A stretch of DNA of 64,000 nucleotides from Flavobacterium fluviale (GCF_003312915.1 NZ_CP030261.1:4030001-4094000); one strand, 5' to 3'. Shown: positions 35,006 to 43,827, numbered from the stretch's first letter. Notes: generated by a model from the letters alone, not told the origin. A program made the numbers and translations.

Positions 35006-38000
35006 ATGAATTTAATACGTTTTGCACTCCGCAAACCCATTTCCATATTAGTATTGGTTGCGGGTCTATTTTTCTTCGGAATTGGTGCCATCAAAGACAT
35101 TAAGGTAGATATTTTACCAAAAATGAATTTGCCGGTTATCTATATTGCGCATCCTTTTGGAGGTTATACGCCAGACCAGATGGAAGCTTATTTTGCCAAG
35201 ACTTACGTCAACATTCTGCCTTTTGCCAATGGTGTAAAGTCGGTAGAAACCAAAAATATTCAGGGGTTAATGATCATGAAATTAACCTATTATGAAAACA
35301 CCAATATGGCGCAGGCGGCAGCTGAGTTAAGTTCACTTTCGAACAGAATTCAGGCGGCATTTCCTCCGGGAACACAACCTCCGTTTATCATTCGTTTTGA
35401 TGCTTCTTCACTGCCAATCGGGCAATTGGTTTTGAGCAGTAAAATACGTTCAAACAACGAATTACAAGATTTAGCTAACGTTTATGTTCGTGCTTCGTTT
35501 ACTTCGATTCCAGGATTATTGTCTCCAGCACCTTTCGGCGGAAGCCCAAGAACAATTGAGGTTAACGTTGACCCAGATTTACTGCGTTCGCACAATATGA
35601 CTCCAGATCAAGTTGTAGAAGCGATTCGTGTTAACAACCAGACGGCTCCAGGCGGAAACGTGCGAATGGGCGACAAAAATTATATCACGCCAACCAATAA
35701 TACAATTAAAGAAGTTAAGGATTTTGAAAACATTCCGTTATTCAAAGGAAGCGTTCAAAACTTAAAATTAGGCGATGTAGCGACTGTAAAAGATGGTGCA
35801 GATATTACTGCGGGTTATGCTTTGGTTAACGGAAAACGTTCGGTTTACATCAGTATCGCAAAAGCCGGAGATGCTTCGACTTGGGATGTGGTTCAGAAAT
35901 TAAAATCAGAACTTCCTAAAATTCAGAGTACATTACCCGAAGACGTAAAATTATCATACGAATTTGACCAGTCGGTTTATGTAATCAACTCAGTTAAAAG
36001 TTTAATTACCGAAGGAATTATCGGTGCGGTCTTAACGGGTTTAATGGTTTTATTATTCTTAGGAGATAGACGTGCCGCGTTAATCGTAATTTTAACGATT
36101 CCGATTTCGATTATTTCTGGCGTTTTATTCCTGAAATTATTTGGGCAGACGATCAACTTAATGTCTTTATCAGGATTGGCTTTGGCAATTGGTATTTTGG
36201 TGGATGAAAGTACGGTTACGATCGAAAATATTCACCAGCATCTCGACATGGGAAAACCAAAAGCACTCGCCATTTGGGATGCCTGTCAGGAAATTGCTTT
36301 ACCAAAATTATTGATTTTATTGTGTATTCTTGCCGTATTTGCACCAGCATTTACAATGGTTGGTATTCCGGGAGCGTTGTTTCTGCCTTTGGCTTTAGCA
36401 ATCGGATTTTCTATGGTAATTTCATTTTTATTATCGCAGACTTTTGTGCCTGTAATGGCCAACTGGTTAATGAAAGCGCATCCAAAACACGATCATACGC
36501 CTGAAATTACAGATGATGAAGCTGAATTTAATGCCTGCGGCTTAACTCCGGAATCTGAAAGAGAACTTATTACGCAGAAAAAAAACTATGTAGAAAAAGA
36601 AGATACAAACAGCGATGGAAAAATAGGTGCTTTTGAGCGTTTTAGAATTCGTTTTATGAAAACTCTGGATCGATTATTCGTTCATAAAAAAGCAACCAGT
36701 ATTGTGTATCTGGTTTCTGCAACGGTTTTAGCACTGGTTTTAATTACTTTCATCGGAAAAGATGTATTCCCGAAAACCAATTCAAGTCAGTTTCAGCTGC
36801 GACTTCGTGCTCCAGACGGAACGCGTTTAGAAAGAACAGAAGAACAAGCTGTAATTACGTTAAAAGAATTGAAAAAAATGGTTGGGCCAGAACATATCGG
36901 AATATCTTCTGTGTATGTTGGACAGCACCCGTCTTTATTCTCCATCAACCCGATTTACTTGTTTATGGCAGGTTCGCATGAAGCGGTATTTCAAGTAAGT
37001 TTAAAAGATTATCATGCCGATATGGATGAGTTTAAAGACGAGTTCAGGGCAAGATTGAAAAAATTACTGCCAGACACTAAAGTTTCTTTTGAACCAATTG
37101 AATTAACGGATAAGGTTTTAAGCCAAGGTTCTCCTACTCCAATCGAAATTCGAATTGCAGGAAAAGATAAAAAACGAAATGAGTTATATGCGAATCAAAT
37201 TGTTGACAAACTAAAAGCAATTTCGTATTTCAGAGATGTGCAGATCGGACAACCAATTCATTATCCAGCAATGAATATTGATATTGACAGAACCCGTGCG
37301 GCAGAATTGGGCGTAGACATGAACGATATTTCGCGTTCGCTTGTCGCTTCAACCTCATCATCAAGATACACCGATAAAAATATGTGGGTCGATGAAAGAG
37401 CAGGATTATCATACAACGTTCAGGTTCAGGTTCCGTTGAACCAGATGAAAAGTAAAACTGATATTGGAGAAATTCCGTTATTGAGAAACTCGCTTCGTCC
37501 TGTTTTAAGCGACGTTGCCAAAATTACACCCGGATTTGTAAGTGGTGAAAATGACAATTTAGGGGCCATGCCGTACATTACCGTTACTGCAAACATCAAC
37601 CAAACCGATTTAGGTACGGCAACAAAAGATGTAGGCAGAACAATTAGTTCTCTTGGCGAATTACCACGTGGTTTGTTTATCACGCCAATTGGACTAAGTA
37701 CTGTACTGACTGAAACATTAAGCAGTTTACAATCAGGATTATTGGTTGCCGTTTTTGTAATCTTCTTAATGTTGGCCGCTAATTTCCAGTCGTTCAAAGT
37801 TTCGTTAGTAATCTTAACGACAGTTCCGGCGGTAGTTTTAGGAGCCTTATTAATGCTGACTATTACAGGTTCTACTCTAAACTTACAATCGTATATGGGA
37901 ATCATTATGTCGGTTGGAGTTTCGATTGCCAATGCCGTTTTATTGGTTACGAATGCCGAACAGCTTCGAAAAATAAATGGCAACGCCTTAGAATCTGCGC

Positions 38001-38296
38001 GTGAAGCTGCAGCGCTGCGTTTGCGTCCAATTATCATGACATCTGTTGCGATGATTGCGGGTATGTTGCCAATGGCAATTGGCCACGGCGAAGGAGGCGA
38101 TCAGGTTTCTCCGTTAGGAAGAGCGGTTATCGGCGGACTTTTATTTTCTACTTTTGCCGTACTATTAATCCTTCCGCAGATATTTGCCTGGGCACAAGAA
38201 AAAACAACGACACAATCTGTTTCTTTAGATCCTGAAGACGAAGAAAGTATCCATTATATCTCATCAATAAGTAAGTCGAAAGTTGGAAAATCATAA
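35006..38296 (+). CDS. RND efflux pump, inner-membrane subunit
   Basis: 1096 residues with the 12-helix AcrB-family layout: MNLIRFALRKPISILVLVAGLFFFGIGAI at the start, the TM4 block LALAIGILVDESTVTIENI with the proton-relay acids, and the matching second half (IMSVGVSIANAVLLV). It is about 50 residues longer than typical pumps because of an acidic cytoplasmic linker between helices 6 and 7 (about 490-545). That linker contains an EF-hand-type loop DTNSDGKIGAFE at residues 533-544. Drug or organic-solvent export is likely, as opposed to metal export, since the CusA-type methionines are not evident. Regulated probably by the divergent LytTR system. Confidence 0.9.
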   Translation: MNLIRFALRKPISILVLVAGLFFFGIGAIKDIKVDILPKMNLPVIYIAHPFGGYTPDQMEAYFAKTYVNILPFANGVKSVETKNIQGLMIMKLTYYENTNMAQAAAELSSLSNRIQAAFPPGTQPPFIIRFDASSLPIGQLVLSSKIRSNNELQDLANVYVRASFTSIPGLLSPAPFGGSPRTIEVNVDPDLLRSHNMTPDQVVEAIRVNNQTAPGGNVRMGDKNYITPTNNTIKEVKDFENIPLFKGSVQNLKLGDVATVKDGADITAGYALVNGKRSVYISIAKAGDASTWDVVQKLKSELPKIQSTLPEDVKLSYEFDQSVYVINSVKSLITEGIIGAVLTGLMVLLFLGDRRAALIVILTIPISIISGVLFLKLFGQTINLMSLSGLALAIGILVDESTVTIENIHQHLDMGKPKALAIWDACQEIALPKLLILLCILAVFAPAFTMVGIPGALFLPLALAIGFSMVISFLLSQTFVPVMANWLMKAHPKHDHTPEITDDEAEFNACGLTPESERELITQKKNYVEKEDTNSDGKIGAFERFRIRFMKTLDRLFVHKKATSIVYLVSATVLALVLITFIGKDVFPKTNSSQFQLRLRAPDGTRLERTEEQAVITLKELKKMVGPEHIGISSVYVGQHPSLFSINPIYLFMAGSHEAVFQVSLKDYHADMDEFKDEFRARLKKLLPDTKVSFEPIELTDKVLSQGSPTPIEIRIAGKDKKRNELYANQIVDKLKAISYFRDVQIGQPIHYPAMNIDIDRTRAAELGVDMNDISRSLVASTSSSRYTDKNMWVDERAGLSYNVQVQVPLNQMKSKTDIGEIPLLRNSLRPVLSDVAKITPGFVSGENDNLGAMPYITVTANINQTDLGTATKDVGRTISSLGELPRGLFITPIGLSTVLTETLSSLQSGLLVAVFVIFLMLAANFQSFKVSLVILTTVPAVVLGALLMLTITGSTLNLQSYMGIIMSVGVSIANAVLLVTNAEQLRKINGNALESAREAAALRLRPIIMTSVAMIAGMLPMAIGHGEGGDQVSPLGRAVIGGLLFSTFAVLLILPQIFAWAQEKTTTQSVSLDPEDEESIHYISSISKSKVGKS

Positions 38297-38340
38297 AGTC
38301 ATAAAGTCGAAAGTCATAACTCGTTGCGTGTAATTATTTT

Positions 38341-38484
38341 TTTTAACACATAGAAACATAGATTTTAGTTTTAAATAAAAAAAGGTAAAAGAAAAAACTA
38401 GTTTTCACACATAGTAGCTATGTTTATTTAAAAAAGTGAAACGCCTTTTATACACAAAGAAAAACTATGTATCTATGTGTTAAA
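38341..38484 (+). mobile_element. MITE-like repeat, copy 2
   Basis: Ends TTTTAACACATAGAAACATAG and CTATGTATCTATGTGTTAAAA are inverted. The inner ACTAGTTTTCACACATAG and GTGAAACGCCTTTTAT are shared with the copy at 51574. It splits the pump and adaptor genes of one operon. Confidence 0.75.
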
Positions 38485-38533
38485 ATAATTAATCCCAAAG
38501 AGTTAAAACATATTCATTATATAAAATCAAAAA

Positions 38534-39613
38534 ATGAAAAATAAAATACAATATAGCGCGCTGTTTTTTGCAGCATTATTTTTCCTAAACAGCTGTAAAA
38601 AAGAAGAAACGATAAAAGCTGAAATCGAACCTAAAACGGAAACGTTTCTTTTAGAAAAAGAAAAACTGACTACAGAATTGCGTTTACCAGCAGAATTAAC
38701 GGGTTTCCAACAAGTTGATTTATACGCCAAAGTGAGCAGTTTCGTAAAACTATTAAAAGTTGATATTGGAACGAAAGTAAAAAAAGGACAGCTTTTGATT
38801 GTGTTAGAAGCGCCGGAAATCAGTTCGCAATTGGCTGCTGCCGAGTCAAGACTGAAATCTATGGAAGCGATTTACGCTACCAGCAAAAGCACTTACAACC
38901 GTTTGTATGAAACAAGCAAAGTAGAAGGAACGATTTCTAAAAACGACTTGGAAATGGCAAGCGGTAAAAAGAATTCTGATTACGCACAATATCAGGCTGC
39001 GGTTGCGGCACACAAAGAAGTGGGCATTATGAGAGGTTATCTTGAAATTCGCGCTCCTTTTGACGGTGTTGTAGCGGCTAGAAATGTAAATTTAGGAACT
39101 TATGTTGGTCCAGCCGGAAAAGGTTCAGATCTGCCTTTATTGACGATTCAGCAGCAGGATAAATTGCGTTTAGCGGTTTCTATTCCAGAATTGTATACGG
39201 GATATTTACACAACGGCGACGAAATGAGTTTTAATGTAAAATCACTGCCGGAAACTTTTAAAGCGAAAATTACCAGAATGTCTGGCGCTTTAGATTTGAA
39301 ACTGCGTTCTGAGCGTGTTGAAATGGACGTTATCAATACTAAAAAAGATCTTTTACCTGGAATGGTGGCCGAAGTTTTATTGCCGTTAAACGCAAAAGAC
39401 AGCACATTTGTAGTTCCGAAATCGGCGGTGGTGAATTCTGCTGAAGGTTTATTCGTGATCAAAGTTTTGAACCACAAAGCAACAAGAGTCAACATTAAAA
39501 AAGGAAGAGAAATCGACGATAAAATCGAAATATTCGGTGATTTAAACCCGAAAGATAAACTGGTAAAAATTGCCAGCGAAGAAACTAAGGAAGGCGATAC
39601 AATAAACGAATAA
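38534..39613 (+). CDS. RND efflux periplasmic adaptor (membrane fusion) lipoprotein
   Basis: 359 residues. Lipobox FLNSC places the lipid anchor at Cys21. The rest is a HlyD/AcrA-type adaptor: lipoyl half-motifs (VDLYAKVSSFVKLLKVDIGTKVKKGQLL and LEIRAPFDGVVAARNV) around a short helical hairpin, then the beta-barrel (PEL...LRLAVSI) and the membrane-proximal domain. It joins the pump to the outer-membrane channel. The gene follows the pump after 237 bases filled by a MITE-like repeat, which may weaken or separate its expression. Confidence 0.9.
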   Translation: MKNKIQYSALFFAALFFLNSCKKEETIKAEIEPKTETFLLEKEKLTTELRLPAELTGFQQVDLYAKVSSFVKLLKVDIGTKVKKGQLLIVLEAPEISSQLAAAESRLKSMEAIYATSKSTYNRLYETSKVEGTISKNDLEMASGKKNSDYAQYQAAVAAHKEVGIMRGYLEIRAPFDGVVAARNVNLGTYVGPAGKGSDLPLLTIQQQDKLRLAVSIPELYTGYLHNGDEMSFNVKSLPETFKAKITRMSGALDLKLRSERVEMDVINTKKDLLPGMVAEVLLPLNAKDSTFVVPKSAVVNSAEGLFVIKVLNHKATRVNIKKGREIDDKIEIFGDLNPKDKLVKIASEETKEGDTINE

Positions 39614-39616
39614 CCT

Positions 39617-39730
39617 GCGTTTAGTCTTCTTTTTAGTAGATTACCAAAAACTGTACGCATTCTTAGGAATGCAAATTTTAAATTTGCTTAAGGACAGCTC
39701 CTCTTTTTTGAGGGGCTGTTTTTTTTTTAG
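39617..39730 (+). repeat. Three-hairpin element with terminator, copy 1
   Basis: Three successive stems, GCATTC/GAATGC, CAAAT/ATTTG and ACAGCTCCTC/GAGGGGCTGT, the last followed by a T-run. It works as a terminator for the adaptor gene. About 80 percent alike by eye to 40087-40199, in the same orientation. Confidence 0.75.
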
Positions 39731-39764
39731 AAGCTAAAGTAGCTCTTCAAATATTTGCGACGAA

Positions 39765-40064
39765 TTACTCCAATTGCTTTGGCCAACCAAGTTTGTTTAT
39801 TTGCTCAACAAATTCTTCTGCTTCTTTATTTGTTTCAATTACAAAATCATATAATGAAAAATCAATTGATGGTTCTTTGGCTATTGCAGCAAACTTAATA
39901 TCATTGTCTGTAATTTCAATTGATAATTTATGTTTACAATCATCAGAAAAACAATCTATCTCAAAAAAACTTAAAAATTCACTTAATTCTTCATAGAAAG
40001 TTATTTTTGATTGATAAACATCATTTAAATAATTTTTAAAACTTTCTTTATTTATTTTTTTCAT
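39765..40064 (-). CDS. Small hypothetical protein enclosed by the duplicated three-hairpin element
   Basis: 99 residues, acidic, with no signal peptide or membrane segment. The N-terminal half is helical (FYEELSEFLSFFEID), followed by strands (KLSIEITDNDIKFAAIA) and a C-terminal helix ending LGWPKQLE. I do not recognise a family. It is read opposite to its neighbours and is bracketed by direct repeats at 39617-39730 and 40087-40199, so it may have arrived as a unit. Confidence 0.6.
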   Translation of the reverse strand: MKKINKESFKNYLNDVYQSKITFYEELSEFLSFFEIDCFSDDCKHKLSIEITDNDIKFAAIAKEPSIDFSLYDFVIETNKEAEEFVEQINKLGWPKQLE

Positions 40065-40086
40065 TTTACTAAAGTAATATAAACTA

Positions 40087-40199
40087 CGTCAAGTCTTCAA
40101 ATTTTGTGATTACGCAAAACTGTATGCATTCTTAGGAATGCAAATCTAAAAATTTGCCTAAGGACAGTTCTTCTTTTTGGAGTAGCTATTTTTTTTACT
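40087..40199 (+). repeat. Three-hairpin element, copy 2
   Basis: Same order of stems as copy 1 (GCATTC/GAATGC identical), but the last stem is weakened (CAGTTCTTC against GGAGTAGCT) while the T-run is kept. The remainder of the gap to 40387 is AT-rich and carries the promoter at 40225. Confidence 0.7.
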
Positions 40200-40224
40200 T
40201 AATAAAACGGGTAAAAATACGTAG

Positions 40225-40253
40225 TTGGTGAGATTTGTAAATTGATATTTTTG
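40225..40253 (+). promoter_or_regulatory. Promoter of the DUF4365 cassette
   Basis: TTG (40225-40227), 18 bases, TATTTTTG (40246-40253). Leader of about 130 bases to the first ATG. Confidence 0.6.
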
Positions 40254-40387
40254 ATAAATTAATTTCTTTCTTTAAAGAAACAATCTTTCAACATCAATTA
40301 GATGAGAATATTTCCTAGAAATTTTTATAAGTAGTACATTCATAAATTAATAGAAATAAACATATATTAGCAATCAAACTTTCCTAT

Positions 40388-40912
40388 ATGACTGACAATA
40401 TTATAATGGAAGAAATTTCTAAGACATACTTAGAAACTATAGCTAACGGAAAAGGTTATTTCAATTCTGTTGCAAGAGATTATGGAACAGATATGACAAT
40501 CAGACGTGCGAACTATTGCTCTACAAAAAAAAGGTATTTAACAATAGGAAAATCCGTTGATCTTCAAATTAAAGCTGTTTCTGAAAAATATGTTGAAGGA
40601 ATTAATGACCCAACATCCACAACAATAAAATATGTACTTGAAGCAAAAAACTATAATGATTTAGTTACTCGTGCAAATGAAGGAGGCATATGTATGCCAT
40701 TATATCTTTGTGTAGTTGTATTGCCCGATGATAAAATAAATTGGTACTCTCTAAATACTAATGAATTAATAATAAGAAAATGTGCTTTTTGGTATCAAGT
40801 TCCTGATGGAGCAAGTGAAACAACAAATTCTACAAGCGTTACAATTCACATTCCAAAATCTAATGTGATTTCGGAAAGCTTTTACGATGATATTTTTAAT
40901 ACTTTAAGCTAA
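40388..40912 (+). CDS. DUF4365 domain protein, nuclease-like
   Basis: 174 residues (an alternative ATG lies six codons in, at 40406). The whole protein fits DUF4365: Glu in ISKTYLETIANGKG, an aspartate block DYGTDMTI, then VDLQIKA. It continues with the family ending YVLEAKNYNDLV, VLPDDKINWYS and AFWYQVPD. The spacing E...D...QxK resembles the PD-(D/E)XK nuclease core, to which I recall this family being related. Catalysis is not proven. DUF4365 domains are often found in accessory or restriction-like contexts. The next gene starts 4 bases after its stop, so they form a unit. Confidence 0.75.
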   Translation: MTDNIIMEEISKTYLETIANGKGYFNSVARDYGTDMTIRRANYCSTKKRYLTIGKSVDLQIKAVSEKYVEGINDPTSTTIKYVLEAKNYNDLVTRANEGGICMPLYLCVVVLPDDKINWYSLNTNELIIRKCAFWYQVPDGASETTNSTSVTIHIPKSNVISESFYDDIFNTLS

Positions 40913-40916
40913 AATT

Positions 40917-42002
40917 ATGAATTTCAAAATAGCTTTAATATTAGATTATTTTATTTCCAAAGGTTGGAAAGTAAAAGGCAATGGACAAAATTTCACTTAT
41001 TTACAACCCGCTGAAAGTCTTCATTTACCAAAAGATTTTTTATTAGAAATTCCGAACGATGATAAACTAAAAGGTTTTGATCTATATATTAATCGTCTTA
41101 TCAATGATTTTACAAATATTTATCCTGAGATTAATAGTGATGAATTAAACATTCTTTTTAGTAGAAATAATTCAATAATAAAATACAGAATTTTTGATCC
41201 AGAAAATTCAGATGGTTCTATTGGAATCAATAAGTTTATTGATTCTGTAGAATCCTTTAAAAATGTACTTTATAATGCTGTAAATTTTACAGTTAATAAA
41301 AGAGCTATTTTTGGTCAAACTAAATCCGAAGCAAACGAATATTTAAAAAATTGTAGAGTATTACAATCGGAAAAAGGTAGCTACATAAATAGATTTGAAA
41401 TTCCTAACAAACCTCTTCATACAACATTTGACGATATAGATACAGAAAATGTAAATAATAAATTATTTAATGTTTTAGAATTTGTAAAAGAAGAAATATT
41501 TGTTGAAACCAATAGAATAAAATTTACAGAAAATTATATTGAGGATAATAAAGAATTTTTAAATTATGAATTACTAAAATCTATTAAAAACATTTATAGC
41601 CGTTCCCATATCAGCAACGTCGAGTACACTCTATGTACTAAAGATTATACAAGAGATATTGTAACGGAAAAAGTTCAATCAAAAATAGTATATTTCAATC
41701 ATTATCTAAATGAACTTAGAGATTCATTATTTGAACTTACAACATTTGAAGCGCGAGGTTATATAAAAAAATTACAATCTAATAATCCAATGTCTTCTAA
41801 TTATAATGAAGTTGTATTAGATGCAAAACGTTTGGGAATTAAGTTACCTATAAAATTTCATCTTAGAATTGAAGAATATCTTGATGCCATTGAAGCACAT
41901 AAAGAACATCTAGAAATTAAAGTTTCAGGAAAAGCTAAAGAATACAAAACTGTCATTCATATTACAGAACTAGAAACTTTTGAAATAATATCGGTCAAAT
42001 AA
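40917..42002 (+). CDS. Hypothetical protein coupled to the DUF4365 gene
   Basis: 361 residues, soluble, rich in Asn, Lys and Ile. I do not recognise a family. The first 60 residues (FISKGWKVKGNGQNFTYLQP) look like a small alpha/beta domain. The middle (about 150-290) is mainly helical with charged helices (FVKEEIFVETNRIKFTENYI). The C-terminal part contains VVLDAKRLGIKLPIKFHLRIEEYLDAIEAHKEHLEIK, a helix followed by strands. The tight spacing to the DUF4365 gene suggests that the products act together, perhaps as partner or regulator of a nuclease. Confidence 0.65.
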   Translation: MNFKIALILDYFISKGWKVKGNGQNFTYLQPAESLHLPKDFLLEIPNDDKLKGFDLYINRLINDFTNIYPEINSDELNILFSRNNSIIKYRIFDPENSDGSIGINKFIDSVESFKNVLYNAVNFTVNKRAIFGQTKSEANEYLKNCRVLQSEKGSYINRFEIPNKPLHTTFDDIDTENVNNKLFNVLEFVKEEIFVETNRIKFTENYIEDNKEFLNYELLKSIKNIYSRSHISNVEYTLCTKDYTRDIVTEKVQSKIVYFNHYLNELRDSLFELTTFEARGYIKKLQSNNPMSSNYNEVVLDAKRLGIKLPIKFHLRIEEYLDAIEAHKEHLEIKVSGKAKEYKTVIHITELETFEIISVK

Positions 42003-42134
42003 AAGTTTTTATATAGATCTTAAAGGTTTTAAATAGTGATAATTTATAAAAAATTGTTTCAATGAAAGTTTTGAATTCTTTAATCAGCAATTCAATTAGC
42101 AATAAATTCTTATGATTAATATATTTAAAAATCT

Positions 42135-42977
42135 ATGAAAGAACAAAATCCTTTTTCCCTTTATGACTTCTTTGGTTATTTGATTCCAGGAGCCCTTTGT
42201 TTAGTTATAATATATTTCATTGAACAATTACAAAATGGTTATGACCCTCAATGCATACTACTCAACATGACTTTTACACCAAGTTTAATACAGTCAATTA
42301 TACTAATAATTGTTAGTTATTTTATTGGTCATATTTTAAATTTTTTATCTTCTGCAACGGTAGAAAAATACTCTTTTTGGAAATATGACTATCCTTCAAA
42401 GTATTTAATGAGTATAAATCATGGTGAAAAATATTTCAGAGGTCCATTTCATATTCAACTTTGGAGATTTATGGTTGGAATAGTACTTTTCCCAATTGTA
42501 ATTGGAGATTATTTTTTTGGAAATAAACTAAAATTTAAGGATATTTATGTGAGACCATTGGATGTGTTTTTAATAGATTCAATAAAGACTAAAGCTGAGC
42601 GATTATTTCAAAAATTAAATCTAAATCGACCATTACATCAAATGCGTTCATATGATTATCATAGAATATTTGCCCACTATGTTTTGCAGAATTCAGATGC
42701 TGTTAACGGAAAAACATCAAACTATTTAGCATTATATGGATATTTAAGATGCATCAGTTTGATATTATCAATTAGCTTTTGGATAGCAATGTCAAATATG
42801 ATAAAAGCAATCTGGGAGTACCACACTATCAGAGAATATATAAATGGACAAATATATGTTACTACATTTATTTTAATCAATTTTTTTATGTGCTATTTAA
42901 GCTTCATGGCTTTTATGAAATTCTACAGAAGATATTCATTAGAAAACTTAATGGCAATTATCACAATGGATATTTGA
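42135..42977 (+). CDS. Multi-pass membrane protein of the DUF4365 cassette
   Basis: 280 residues with about five hydrophobic segments (roughly 13-32, 52-74, 108-128, 193-217 and 233-255). The N-terminus FSLYDFFGYLIPGALCL is a motif shared by many uncharacterised bacterial membrane proteins. The central cytoplasmic part has SYDYHRIFAHYVLQNSDAV and YLALYGYLRC. It lies 132 bases after the unknown gene, same strand, and is followed by a terminator. A membrane effector or anchor is possible, but this is only inference from context. Confidence 0.65.
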   Translation: MKEQNPFSLYDFFGYLIPGALCLVIIYFIEQLQNGYDPQCILLNMTFTPSLIQSIILIIVSYFIGHILNFLSSATVEKYSFWKYDYPSKYLMSINHGEKYFRGPFHIQLWRFMVGIVLFPIVIGDYFFGNKLKFKDIYVRPLDVFLIDSIKTKAERLFQKLNLNRPLHQMRSYDYHRIFAHYVLQNSDAVNGKTSNYLALYGYLRCISLILSISFWIAMSNMIKAIWEYHTIREYINGQIYVTTFILINFFMCYLSFMAFMKFYRRYSLENLMAIITMDI

Positions 42978-42999
42978 ATTTGAGTTATTAATTAAAATG

Positions 43000-43030
43000 A
43001 AAAAACCTCGACTTTAAAAATCGAGGTTTT
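43000..43030. terminator. Bidirectional terminator
   Basis: Stem AAAACCTCGA/TCGAGGTTTT with A and T runs on either side, between the membrane protein gene and the converging small gene. Confidence 0.85.
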
Positions 43031-43044
43031 CCATTTTATAAACT

Positions 43045-43278
43045 CTAATCCTCACTCAAATAAGGATTCAAAATTTCCGCCAATTCATTGAGCCAATAAT
43101 AATTGTCTTCAAAATTTAAAAGTCCAATTTGGAGGGTTTCGTGTTGTCGCGTTACGCCGAGAGCTAAAATGCAGTTTACTTGTCTTAAGATTTTAGCCAT
43201 ATCTTCGGGATCGATAATATGGTTAAAAAAATCAATCAGCCTTGTTTCGGCTTCTTTGGAAAGGGTGTTTGTTTTCAT
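43045..43278 (-). CDS. Small conserved-type hypothetical protein
   Basis: 77 residues: TRLIDFFNHIIDPEDMAKILRQ, then GVTRQHETLQIGLLNFEDNYYWLNELAEIL. Compact helical protein without signal or membrane part. No known function. Its leader holds the branched hairpin at 43300-43376, ending only about 20 bases before the ATG, so its translation could depend on that RNA. Confidence 0.7.
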   Translation of the reverse strand: MKTNTLSKEAETRLIDFFNHIIDPEDMAKILRQVNCILALGVTRQHETLQIGLLNFEDNYYWLNELAEILNPYLSED

Positions 43279-43299
43279 AAAGTGAAGAATTTAAGAAAA

Positions 43300-43376
43300 A
43301 CCCTCGTGCCTTAGCAGTCTTACGCTTCTTCACGGCGTCAAAGTCCTTTCGGAGCTTTACTACATAGCACGAGGGC
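43300..43376 (-). ncRNA. Candidate structured RNA or leader element
   Basis: On the minus strand the closing stem CCCTCGTGC/GCACGAGGG (43301-43309 with 43367-43375) encloses two smaller hairpins. One is AAAG-TCC/GGA-CTTT with a GAAA loop, a GNRA tetraloop when read leftward (43340-43358). The other is ACGC/GCGT (43322-43338). Together they make a three-way junction. A TTTTTC tract follows on the minus strand. A TACATTTG box (43493-43500) on the same strand could drive it. No match to tRNA: no T-loop sequence and a nine-pair closing stem. Confidence 0.5.
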
Positions 43377-43537
43377 AAATTTTATGTTGTCTTAATGTGA
43401 AGATTTTAAGAACTTCAAATATAAGAAAACTTTTCAAAAAGAAAGATTTTTCTTTCAATACTATTTCAATACTTATCAACTTTACAATATACCAAATGTA
43501 TAAAATTCACGATTAGAAACTGTGATTTAAAGTCTAG

Positions 43538-43654
43538 TTTGTCATTTCGATCGAAGGGAGAAATCACACTAGAATCTCCGCAAAGTATTTCACCAATCTT
43601 TGTCGATATGCGTGTGTGATTTCTCTCCCGAAGCCTCGGGATCGAAATGACAAA
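43538..43654. repeat. Palindromic repeat, GTCATTTCGACCGAAGGGAG family, copy 1
   Basis: The outer ends TTTGTCATTTCGATC and GATCGAAATGACAAA are inverted. Inside, GAAGGGAGAAATCACAC pairs with GTGTGATTTCTCTCCC. The element is complete at 117 bases. Confidence 0.85.
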
Positions 43655-43674
43655 CTGGACGCAATTTCTGTGAT

Positions 43675-43790
43675 TTTGTCATTTCGACCGAAGGGAGAAA
43701 TCGCACTAGAAACTCCGCAAAGTAATCCGCCAATCTTTGTCGAATGCGCGTGTGATTTCTCTCCCGAAGCCTCGGGATCGAAATGACAAA
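43675..43790. repeat. Palindromic repeat, GTCATTTCGACCGAAGGGAG family, copy 2
   Basis: Nearly the same as copy 1 (differs at a few bases), 20 bases further on, in the same orientation. It ends 38 bases before the GIY-YIG start codon. Confidence 0.85.
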
Positions 43791-43827
43791 ATGATAAAAA
43801 ACATGTATATTCGTACAAAAAAATTAA

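Noticed and set aside
37426-38037. Long open frame on the minus strand
   Set aside because: It lies wholly inside the RND pump gene in another frame, and has a low-quality composition. It is a shadow of that gene.
39148-39660. 170-residue open frame on the minus strand
   Set aside because: Antisense to the adaptor gene; it also runs through the gene end, with no promoter box.
43300-43376. tRNA-like gene
   Set aside because: Length is near 76, but the closing stem has nine pairs and there is no T-loop or anticodon arm pattern.
43538-43790. Possible CRISPR-like repeat pair
   Set aside because: Whole 117-base palindromes are repeated, not short repeats with unique spacers.
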